Below, one piece after another: positions 52,282 through 61,660 of a DNA stretch of 64,000 bases (positions are counted from its first letter, which is position 1; each line of letters opens with the position of its first letter). Source of the stretch: Orychophragmus violaceus (Eukaryota > Streptophyta > Magnoliopsida > Brassicales > Brassicaceae); assembly GCA_030180135.1 (NCBI GenBank), contig CM058236.1, positions 46,854,947-46,918,946 on the forward strand, written 5' to 3'. Under the pieces are notes generated by a model that saw only the letters and a list, made by a program, of their open reading frames with translations, did not search any database and had not been told where the DNA came from. A program made the translations under genes and the position numbers.

Positions 52282-53492
52282 TGATATATCATGGTTTTTA
52301 CCGGTTTTATGCCATGATATAGTTGTGTTTTAATGTCTTTTGTGTTCTTTTAGAGTCTTTACAGGTATAATCAGGTTTGGAGCTGAATTGGAGATAATGG
52401 AGCATTTTGGAGATTTTTGGAGTGTTTGGCCGAGAGATAGAGTTCACTGTCCGAAACAGAGAAAGGTGTCGATCGTTGCACTCTAGCAACGGTCGATGCA
52501 CCAGCGAGATGGGCCAAAACTCGGCGGTTTAGAAGAATCAAGATATTGCACTATGATCCAGAAGTTCCTGATATTTACAAAGAAGCCCCTGGCCGAGATT
52601 AGACCTATATAATAGAGTTTTTAGTGTTTTAATTAGATACGCTTTACATTACGCTTTCATAATTAAGAGCAGAGGATTTTTAGAGCTTTTGGGGCTGATC
52701 TGAACCTATTACTTCATCTGTATTTGGAGAAGATTTCGAACCCCTTTTACTCTTATTCTTTTATGCAATTTATTCATTCTATGATTATGTTTTCATTATC
52801 TATGTCTGAGTAGATTCCTAGTTAGGTTTAGGGTTTCTCACATAGGATTTCATGACTTGCTAGACTTGTTCAATTTCAGTTAAGGATTCATAACTATATC
52901 TGTTCTTCAATTTAATTGTGCTTAAAGCTAGTTCTAACCTGATCAATTAGAATCTAGATCTTAGGTTGCTAAATACGTCACGGAAGTGGGGTTTAGGAAT
53001 CTGAACTAATTAAATTGGGCAATTAAACTTTGCGCAAACGGAAGTTTGGTTTAGGATAATTGTAAACATATCAAACTTGGGATTAATGCTAGTTTAATCT
53101 GTTAGTTCTCGCAAACGAAAGTTTGGTTTGCTGCACTTAGGCTTAGAGAATTATCGCAAAGGAATTTGGTTAATTCTATATCTGTGTTTTGAGTTCTAGA
53201 ACTGTGCTTAATTAGATCCTTGCTGAATGAACTGTCTGCTTGTCTGATTTCCTGAGAATACCCTAGGCTTGACGCTTTTAATTACTTGCTTTCACAACCG
53301 TTAATCTCTGCTACTGATTTACTTTCTCGCACTGCTTTCAATTCAATCATATTGCTTTATTTCTAGTATTAGTCTCTACTGTTCTGATCTATTGAGACCA
53401 AGTGTCCCTGTGGATTCGATAACCCTATATACTACTTTGACATTGCTGTTCACTTGCAGTTTAGTATAGGGATTAAAACTTTGAGCCTATCA
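52282..53492 (+). repeat. Athila-like element, 5' LTR
   Basis: 1211 bp. A palindrome dimer (centres near 52472/52492) lies about 105 bp upstream of a TATA box (TATATAAT, 52606-52613). Confidence 0.93.
52606..52613 (+). promoter_or_regulatory. Likely TATA box of the Athila-like LTR
   Basis: TATATAAT in a CCTATATAATAG context; the copy in the 3' LTR is at 56530-56537. Confidence 0.55.
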
Positions 53493-53498
53493 AGTTTT

Positions 53499-53516
53499 TG
53501 GCGCCGTTGCCGGGGA
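53499..53516 (+). other. Primer binding site, tRNA-Asp type
   Basis: TGGCGCCGTTGCCGGGGA, 18 bases complementary to the 3' end of plant Asp-tRNA, six bases after the LTR. Confidence 0.92.
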
Positions 53517-53724
53517 CTCTTTGAGTCTTCGATAGTTTCGAGCCTAGGGGTTTCACTAGGATTTTTCTTTTTCTTTTTCTTTTCGTTTTTGTTTTTATTT
53601 TTTTTTATTTTGCTGATTTATTTTTCTGTTTTCTCTGATTTCGCATTGCATCGATCGACGCTCTTCTTGCATCGATCGACACACTTCGCTGAATCGCCAA
53701 GAACACTGAGAGATCATCAGGACG

Positions 53725-54840
53725 ATGTGTCGGAATGATATTTTCAGCTCAGAGGTTGACAGTTCACAGATAGCTGGAACTGGATTCTATAGTCACGGAT
53801 CTGCTTTTCAGAAACCCTTTACAAGGAACTGGGGTATTTCTTCTTACCAAGCACCGCCTGCACCTACAGCTCATGAGAGCAGAATGGAAATCATGATGGA
53901 GCAGTATCTTGAGAGACAACAACAGATTGATATGTCCTTCAACTCAAAGATGGATGCGTTGTATGAAGACTTGAATGAGAAGTTCGAATCTTTGAGCACA
54001 CATATGGAGGAGCTGGATGCAGCGATAGAGAGGCAAAATGAAGCTAAGAGGGCTGAACGGAAGCTGCACATCAATGCTGTGAACATAAGGGATGAAATTG
54101 ACTTGCTAGGTGAAGAAGAGAGCATAATCTCGGATTTTCTGGATGAATATTGTCTGCCTGATACATGCACCGATCGACACCCCCTTAGTGACGATCGACA
54201 CGCCATTCTGACGGCAATTTCTAGTTCTTTCGAGAAACAGAATCGCCTTGCATCGATCGACACACATCACACAACGATCGACACAGAACGCAGACATGAC
54301 CAGAAAACTGCAACAGTACCAGAACGAGTCTACAAGCCCCCAGTGCCATATCCTAAGGTTCCTAAACCCTCCAAACAAGAGCTAGAAGTGGATAACTGCA
54401 TAAAAGTGATGGATAAGAAGGTGAATAAAACACCACAAGTTGAAACTTCGCGAGTTCATGAAAAGAAGATGATCTCCACCGATGGTCATCTGAAAGAAGA
54501 AGTTCAGATTGGTGGAACTACAGTATCTGATAGTGAAAAGAAGAAGATGGCGGTTCCTTTTGAACCTGCTCTAACATCTTCAGTACCTGCAACTGCTCTT
54601 AAGCAGAAAGCTCCAGACATCAGATATACGTCAAAGGTAAGGTACAAATCACCTAAGCTTAAACCTTCTGATCACATTGTTTTGAATGCAGGAAAACAAA
54701 GAATCCCGCCGAAGCTACACTCCCACCCCGACCCTTATCGTTTGTTCCTTGGAAGATCTCATGATATGAATGCTTATACGCAACCTTGGATGAGGAGACA
54801 TTCACAGAGACACTCAAAGTCTCTGTTGAAACCTCCATGA
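53725..54840 (+). CDS. ORF of the Athila-like element, gag-like coiled coil, unknown role
   Basis: 371 codons, intact. ATG 53725 is the first in frame. Residues 50-115 form a strong predicted coiled coil (MMEQYLERQQQIDMSFNSK, then MDALYEDLNEKFESL and HMEELDAAIERQNEAKRAE), similar to segments near the end of gag in Athila/Tat relatives. After an acidic stretch, residues 148-195 are encoded by DNA that contains two palindrome dimers (54166-54285), giving repeated DRH and SIDTHHTTIDTE. The C-terminus is basic (MRRHSQRHSKSLLKPP). No zinc knuckle, protease or enzyme. It may be a gag remnant or an accessory protein. Confidence 0.7.
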   Translation: MCRNDIFSSEVDSSQIAGTGFYSHGSAFQKPFTRNWGISSYQAPPAPTAHESRMEIMMEQYLERQQQIDMSFNSKMDALYEDLNEKFESLSTHMEELDAAIERQNEAKRAERKLHINAVNIRDEIDLLGEEESIISDFLDEYCLPDTCTDRHPLSDDRHAILTAISSSFEKQNRLASIDTHHTTIDTERRHDQKTATVPERVYKPPVPYPKVPKPSKQELEVDNCIKVMDKKVNKTPQVETSRVHEKKMISTDGHLKEEVQIGGTTVSDSEKKKMAVPFEPALTSSVPATALKQKAPDIRYTSKVRYKSPKLKPSDHIVLNAGKQRIPPKLHSHPDPYRLFLGRSHDMNAYTQPWMRRHSQRHSKSLLKPP

Positions 54841-56203
54841 GTTCGATCTCTTTCTGATAGGTCAAGCTATTGACCTTAAACAAGCGCTGGGTGGGAGGCA
54901 ACCCACCATTAGGTACTGGTGTTTTTCTACTTAATTTTTGGTGTTTTTGTTAGGATTTTACGTTTGTTTTTGTTTTTGGTGCAGTTATGTTTGCAGGTCT
55001 CGGACAAAATCGCAGTGCAACGATCGACTCACTTCTGTGTCGATCGTCACAACACGAAAGGAATCGCATTGCAGCGATCGTTGCGCTCTTGAGCAACGAT
55101 CGACCATACACGAAAATCGCCAAGTAACGGTCGATGCACTTAGTGCAACGGTCGATGCCTGAGCGACAGAGGTAACCCGACAGACATAATTTCATCTTTT
55201 CAATTTTTATTTTCTTTTTACCAATCCTTCGCTGGACACTACTGGGGACAGTGTGTCTTAAGTGTGGGGGAGGTGCTACTGACTTTTGTTTTCTGTTTTC
55301 TTAAGAGTCAGTCCGTTTTTTTCAAAAATTTTTGTTTTATTGAGTCAAAATTGTTTAAGTAAGAAACTATGATTTTCTGAGAAGATTTACAAGACTTGCA
55401 GGAACTTAAGTAACCATTGGGATGAAGTTGCAGGATCTATCTCTGACTATTAGAAAACCCCATCACAGATCAACCTACTGGGAACACCCACATCACTTCA
55501 GGTATCAGAGGATCCTTTTACTGACTTCAATTTAATACTGACTTAGATTTCTCACCTAAGGGCTTGGTATACTTTGTGTCGGATTCCCTTGTTAGTTCTG
55601 ACACAGCCTGTCAACCTATCCTATTTAGTTCCCTTCTCCCCTTCTATAAAGTAAAAAAAAAAAAGATAATAAACTGAGGATGAGTTAGTAACTCCGAAGT
55701 GGTCATGGGAATGGTAGCAAACACTATTTTCTCTCATGTGATCCATGGAATGTGTCCAAAGTACACCCCATAACGGGAAGAACACTGATAAAAAAAATAA
55801 AATGATACCCAATGGGGAAAAATCAGTTGTTAAAGAAGGGAAAGAGAAGAAAGGGACTAGAGAAAGATAATATGGTGGTCTAGAGCTGATAAGGTAAGAA
55901 TCCATGTGCCCTTTGATCGATACTCCTTAGGTGAGACCGCACTTAAATACTCGCAGAAGTCAGTAGGGAGAATTTGAATGCTTGAATGTGATTGTGGAGT
56001 TTACCTAGGACAGTTGCTAAGTGTGGGGAAAGTACATGTTGGTCTTGATATCCTGTGATTAATTCTTTCAGTGGTTTACTAAGGGGAATCTGAGTATTGT
56101 AGCTTCTAGGATGAAATGAGTTTCTGAAAGTTTTCAAACCTCTTCACCAAGCTTTAGTTCTATGTTTTGCTTGAGGGCAAGCAAAGGCTAAGTGTGGGGG
56201 AGT
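54841..56203 (+). other. 3' non-coding part of the Athila-like element
   Basis: Holds GGGAGGCAACCCA (54895-54907), three palindrome dimers at 55017-55160 and the repeated purine tract AAGTGTGGGGGA-like at 55260, 56019 and 56190. The last precedes the 3' LTR. No ORF above 94 codons. Confidence 0.72.
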
Positions 56204-57416
56204 TGATATATCATGGTTTTTACCGGTTTTATGCCATGATATAGTTGTGTTTTTAGTGTCTTTTGTGTTCTTTTAGAGTCTTTTACAGGTATAATCAGGT
56301 TTGGAGCTGAATTGGAGATAATGGAGCATTTTGGAGATTTTTGGAGTGTTTGGCCGAGAGATAGAGTTCACTGTCCGAAACAGAGAAAGGTGTCGATCGT
56401 TGCACTCTAGCAACGGTCGATGCACCAGCGAGATGGGCCAAAACTCGGCGGTTTAGAAGAATCAAGATATTGCACTATGATCCAGAAGTTCCTGATATTT
56501 ACAAAGAAGCCCCTGGCCGAGATTAGACCTATATAATAGAGTTTTTAGTGTTTTAATTAGATACGCTTTACATTACGCTTTCATAATTAAGAGCAGAGGA
56601 TTTTTAGAGCTTTTGGGGCTGATCTGAACCTATTACTTCATCTGTATTTGGAGAAGATTTCGAACCCCTTTTACTCTTATTCTTTTATGCAATTTATTCA
56701 TTCTATGATTATGTTTTCATTATCTATGTCTGAGTAGATTCCTAGTTAGGTTTAGGGTTTCTCACATAGGATTTCATGACTTGCTAGACTTGTTCAATTT
56801 CAGTTAAGGATTCATAACTATATCTGTTCTTCAATTTAATTGTGCTTAAAGCTAGTTCTAACCTGATCAATTAGAATCTAGATCTTAGGTTGCTAAATAC
56901 GTCACGGAAGTGGGGTTTAGAAATCTGAACTAATTAAATTGGGCAATTAAACTTTGCGCAAACGGAAGTTTGGTTTAGGATAATTGTGAACATATCAAAC
57001 TTGGGATTAATGCTAGTTTAATCTGTTAGTTCTCGCAAACGAAAGTTTGGTTTGCTGCACTTAGGCTTAGAGAATTATCGCAAAGGAATTTGGTTAATTC
57101 TATATCTGTGTTTTGAGTTCTAGAACTGTGCTTAATTAGATCCTTGCTGAATGAACTGTCTGCTTGTCTGATTTCCTGAGAATACCCTAGGCTTGACGCT
57201 TTTAATTACTTGCTTTCACAACCGTTAATCTCTGCTACTGATTTACTTTCTCACACTGCTTTCAATTCAATCATATTGCTTTATTTCTAGTATTAGTCTC
57301 TACTGTTCTGATCTATTGAGACCAAGTGTCCCTGTGGATTCGATAACCCTATATACTACTTTGACATTGTTGTTCACTTGCAGTTTAGTATAGGGATTAA
57401 AACTTTGAGCCTATCA
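56204..57416 (+). repeat. Athila-like element, 3' LTR
   Basis: 1213 bp, near-identical to the 5' LTR, with the dimer at 56389-56425. Confidence 0.93.
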
Positions 57417-57468
57417 ATGGGACACGTGGCACATTGAGGGAGAAAATGGTTTGCTATTATATCTAAGA

Positions 57469-58722
57469 TTTGTTTCAAGTCTCCCAGAAGAGTATAGCTG
57501 TTTGGACTGTTTATAAGTCCACTCTCACAACAATGTATTCTTATTAGAGATCAATAAGGTATCCGTGTGTTTTCTCAGCAATGAAACCACAACCTTCTTG
57601 TGTTCTCTGTGTTTGTACGTTTCAAGTAAAGAGAAGGCTCTTGTCTTATCAAATATCAATCCATAGATTTTGTGGCGACACTCACTCCATCTCCATCCAC
57701 TGATTGTTTCTGAAAGAGCTTCTAAGCCAGCAGAATCGATCCCATAACTATCCATTCCACCCAATTAGGTCTGATCAAAAGAGCTCTTAAGCCAATGATT
57801 ATATCTCTACCAATTCACTATTGTAGACTCAGTCTATGAGCTACATCAAGTGTAATATACGATAAAATTGTACAATTTAAGACTAAAAAACTTAAATTTG
57901 TATGAAACTATATTTTTGCATGTGAGATACAATATTGTTATTAACCAAAACATTTAGTATATTATATTAGCCATAATTTAGTTATGAAAATTATACTTTA
58001 AAATCTAAATATACCAAAAAACAAATGTACAACAAAAATATACAAAAAACTAAAAGAGTCAATGCGCGGAGTTTGATCTTCAATGTTAAAAAAACAACAA
58101 CACTGAACCATTTAGGTTAAGAAAAACTTCAACCGAATAGTTTGGATGTAGGGTTTGGTTGGGATGGTTTGAAATTGGTTAGTTCGGTTTGATTCATTTT
58201 GGTTCTTTATCCCACCGCTAAAACAAAAACCTTATGTCATTCACGTTTTAAACAAATTTGCATTTACAATTTTTCGTTCTTGAATTTACAATATACAATA
58301 TAGTGAATTATGTCTAGTCTTCAGTTTGACTAAAGATTCAACTGATGACCAAAATTGAGTCTCAAAAAACCAGAATCAGAACATAGCTATTCAATGAAAG
58401 TTAACTAATCATGATAGTATACGTAATGAAGAAGAAAACCATCAAAATGACAATGTGTTAAGTGCTCTAGACTTTGAAGCGTCGACTTTCTCCAAGAGAG
58501 AACTCACTAAACCTTCTTAGAAGCAAGAAAACAGAGTTGCAGAGATGTTCTTCCGAGAAATAGAGTATTGCAGGGTATTAAAACAGAGAGAATGAAGAAG
58601 TAAAGAGATGACAAAGCAAGAGTACACAAGAATATTTATGTAGTTCACTCATGTTAACTAAGGAGCTACGCCTGGCCGAGACTTGTTCTCGGAATTCACT
58701 AGCTTTCAAGAGAGACTACAAC
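57469..58722. other. Unassigned, possible old LTR remnant
   Basis: 57475-57600 (TATTCTTATTAGAGATCAATA, then GTGTTCTCTGTGTTTG) resembles a Copia LTR R/U5 region but no partner is seen. A minus ORF at 57525-57764 has no known domain. The rest is AT-rich. Confidence 0.3.
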
Positions 58723-58940
58723 CAGGGGCGAACCCATACTTATATTTCATAGGGGTCATAAACCAATAAAATTTTAATTGGAAGGTGTTAGCAGGGTTTG
58801 AACCTTGAATTTTGGGGTATCACTATGATCAAACTTACCATTCTAGCTGTTTACATTTTATGAAATTTCCTACAATTTAATTTATTTTATTATTTTAAGG
58901 GTGTCATGTGACCCCAAATGACTTAATGGGTCCGCCTCTG
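58723..58940. mobile_element. hAT-type MITE, 218 bp
   Basis: The ends CAGGGGCGAACCCA and the inverted CAGAGGCGGACCCA are terminal repeats. ACTACAAC (58715-58722) and ATTACAAC (58941-58948) are an 8-bp duplication with one mismatch. No coding capacity. Confidence 0.8.
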
Positions 58941-58948
58941 ATTACAAC

Positions 58949-59559
58949 AAGAGATTACAAGTGACACGCCTAATACTCTTCACTAGTACTTAAGCTCACT
59001 CTGTAACTATTCTTATAAGGAGAAGAAATAAAGTTCCAAGCTTATACTTCTTTTTTTCTTCTCTGATCTAACTCTCTTTTGTCTCACACTCTCTCTCATA
59101 AACACAAGATGTCAAATATATATATATGAGAACACCTTAGGTTTAACGTGTGCAGCCATAACCGCAACTTGACTCTTCAAAACACAAATCTTCATTCTTG
59201 AACGAGCCGTTGAAGAAAGCTAAACGTTGCCTTCCCTTTTGAGCATAAACATTTCCAAAAGCACTTTAGCATGAAGAAGACTATTGCTTGTATGAATGTG
59301 GCAGTAGCCGTTTTCCCATGCGGCGAGTGGTCCCAAGATCTTACCAAACCTGAGTTGAAAATGTACCATGGTTTGGTCTTCTCTGGTTCTACTATAGCTC
59401 AAAATACTTCGACTCCTTGTTTATCAAGTTATCACGAACTCCACAAATATCCACCTGATATCTTGAAGAACATAGTCAATGAACTGCACAATTAAATGAG
59501 AGAGTGTACCTTGAATGCTAGTAACTGAATTTCAGTCTCGGATCCATGAGCTTTATTAC
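58949..59559. other. Probable LTR-side remnant of the adjoining Copia fragment
   Basis: This lies on the 3' side of the Copia fragment below. It is AT-rich with an (AT)n run at 59119-59128. I see no clear LTR border. Confidence 0.35.
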
Positions 59560-60298
59560 TCAGATTTGACCTGCAACAAGTTCAAAGCAGCCCGAAACTT
59601 GCTAACATCCAACACTTTGGTGAAAATATCAGCAGGATTCTTCTCTGTTAGTATCTTCTTAACTTCCACATCTCCACCTCAGACAATATCCTTGATATAG
59701 TGACACTTCACATCGATATTTTTGGTCCTTTCATGGTGCACATTGTTCTTTGAGAGAGCAATGGCACTCTGAGAATCACAGTAGATCTCCACGCTTTTCT
59801 GATCGTGCTCAAATTCCTTTAATATACCCTTAAACCACACTGCTTCTTTAACAGATTCCGTCAAGGACATATACTCTGATTTAGTAGTTGATAAAGCAAC
59901 AACACGTTGAAGTCCAGACTTCCAGCTTATGGTGTTTCTCCAAGAGTGAACACTAAACAAGAAATGGATCTCCTTCTGTCAGGATCAGCAGCAAAATCAG
60001 CATCACATTATCCTATTAACTTGAACTCAGAACTCTTCTTGTAGCAGATTCTTGTCTGTAGGCTTCCTTTAATATACCTCAATACCCACTTGACTCCAAG
60101 CCAATGTTCTTTTATAGGTTGAATCATAAATCTGCTGATTATACCCACTGAATATTCAAGATCAGGCATGGTTCCAATCATGACATATATGATGCTTCCC
60201 ACATCATTAGAGTAGGGAATATACCTCATGTATTCTTCTTCTTCAGCTAGTTTGGCATATGATCCTGCTTTCATCTTGAGATTATCTCTCAATGGTGT
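59560..60298 (-). pseudogene. Copia RT end and RNase H fragment (third family)
   Basis: The minus strand reads IPYSNDVGSIIYVMIGTMPD, then EHWLGVKWVLRYIKGS (60008-60240), a broken join, then ISWKSGLQRVVALSTTKSEY and EAVWFKGILKEF, IYCDSQSAIALSKN (59679-59960), and a C-terminus (EKNPADIFTKVLDVSKFRAA) to a stop near 59565. This is the end of a Copia pol of a different family from Copia-1 to -3. It is frameshifted near 60000 and cut at 60298 by the CACTA end. Confidence 0.85.
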
Positions 60299-61660
60299 CA
60301 CTACAAGAAATATCTACATTCTTAGCGCGAAACATCTGCTATAATACGTTATACATAGCGTTTTCATAAATGCTATGATATCCGCAGCTATGGTAGGTGT
60401 CACCCATACGATAGCGTTTTTGACATGTTATCTTAATTCGTTCTATTATAGCAGTGCTTTAACATATTTTTTTGTAGCACATGTTTAGTGCTATATTAGT
60501 TAATGTTATAGCATACTTTTATCGCTATGTAAATATATTTAATTATATATATATAATTTTTTTATTTTAATTTTGTTTTGCAAAATATTTATAATTTGAT
60601 TTACATAATTTTTATCTCATAAATCATCAACATACATAAAAATAATATTACATTAATCAAAAACAAGTCTTACATAGTTTCATATACTAACATCATGAAA
60701 TGTCGTTAAGTCTTAAAAAAGTAAAAATAACATTATACAAACAAAACTAAAAAGCTAATGAGCTCAGCCAAGGATCCTATCTAGTTCTAAGCTCTTCTTC
60801 TGTTATTACCTTTAAGCCAACAATGTCCAACATAATTTTTGGCAAGGATGGTTATCCGTCAGAGCGTTAACAACTGGTATACTTGAGTAGTTAGCCAAAT
60901 CAAGAATGTCCTACAAAATAAGTGGACTCAAGATTGATTAATTCAGCTGTCCAAAAGTAAAAAGAAGTGCAACTTGATCAAATCAGTTCAAACATGACAA
61001 GACGCTAAAACACACATGAGAGTTGTAAAGTGAAGTGAGCGAGCAAAAGGGAGAACAAGAAGGAAGGAAAAGAGAAAGAACAAGACTGAGTTTTTCATTG
61101 TGCAGGTAGAATCTAAGGTCTCTAAAACTGATTATGCACTACTTTTCATGTACCAAGTTATCATTTTGTAAACTAAGGGACCATCAAGTCAAACTAGGAA
61201 ACTGCAATTATAAAAAATGAAGTTCATTAGAGGACCAGAATCAACCTCAAACAACGAACACAAATCAAATCCCTTGGAGTTTTAAATTTTTCAGTCAACT
61301 AAGTCTATCCGCAACATGAAAGGGAATGCGCTTAAACAACTACTAAACCAAAGCAGTATAATTGATCTTAAGAATAAACAAATGCTAAAGTAGAACACGA
61401 TCAAATAAGTTTGGTCTGAAGACGACGTGATAATTTGAACACTGAAATCACTCTTGGAAGTTTGAAAAGTAGTATAATATAATATAAAAAATTCAAGATG
61501 AGAAATTTCAACAAACAGTTGGTGGGCATACCTTTAAATGGACGAGAGCCTTTAAAATGCGTGTTGCTTTCTTGACAATAACCCAAAAGAATAACAAGAT
61601 TACGATGATTGATACACGATAGATAACGAACCTGTAAACAAAACCAATGTTACAAGAACT
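60299..61660. mobile_element. CACTA-1, left end, with captured OTC exon
   Basis: CACTACAAGAAA at 60299-60310 is the standard CACTA (En/Spm) terminus. The next 240 bp are packed with TATAGCG/CGCTATA-type subterminal repeats in both directions. The interior holds one recognisable host exon (60839-60910). I find no matching right end in the window; it may lie beyond CACTA-2, which starts at 61661 in the same orientation. Confidence 0.75.
60839..60910 (-). pseudogene. Captured ornithine carbamoyltransferase (OTC) exon
   Basis: A 72-bp open piece preceded by a splice acceptor (TTTTGTAG) reads DILDLANYSSIPVVNALTDN followed by HPCQ. This is the ornithine-binding block of OTC (the HPCQ signature), an enzyme of arginine synthesis in plastids. 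Only this exon is present and the reading closes soon after, so it is a captured fragment. Confidence 0.8.

Larger units (their letters stand above)
52282..57416 (+). mobile_element. Non-autonomous Athila-like LTR retrotransposon (LARD-like)
   Basis: A 5135-bp element with LTRs of 1211 bp (52282-53492) and 1213 bp (56204-57416), TGATATATC...CCTATCA, and the target duplication ATGGG (52277-52281, 57417-57421). The LTRs differ by about seven changes. It has a perfect tRNA-Asp primer site, one ORF of 371 codons, three polypurine-like tracts and no protease, RT, RNase H or integrase, so it must rely on another element. The primer site and the GGGAGGCAACCCA motif after the ORF (54895) place it near Athila. 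Confidence 0.92.
49537..57468 (-). mobile_element. Putative Helitron with captured MDAR and ICME exons
   Basis: Read on the minus strand the left end is a good Helitron 3' terminus: a hairpin CAACCC...GGGTTG with a CCCCGCGGGG core (49549-49569), then AAGACCACTAG followed by T (CTAG at 49537-49540). The right end reads A followed by TCTTAGATATAATAGC (5' terminus at 57468), as expected for insertion between A and T with no target duplication. Without the nested LTR element it is about 2.8 kb. Inside are exons of two host genes in one orientation with introns. The 3' terminus is the stronger end call; the 5' end is plausible only. Confidence 0.6.

Noticed and set aside
57525..57764. Minus ORF of 79 codons as a gene
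   Set aside because: No recognisable domain and it overlaps an LTR-like stretch; evidence too weak.
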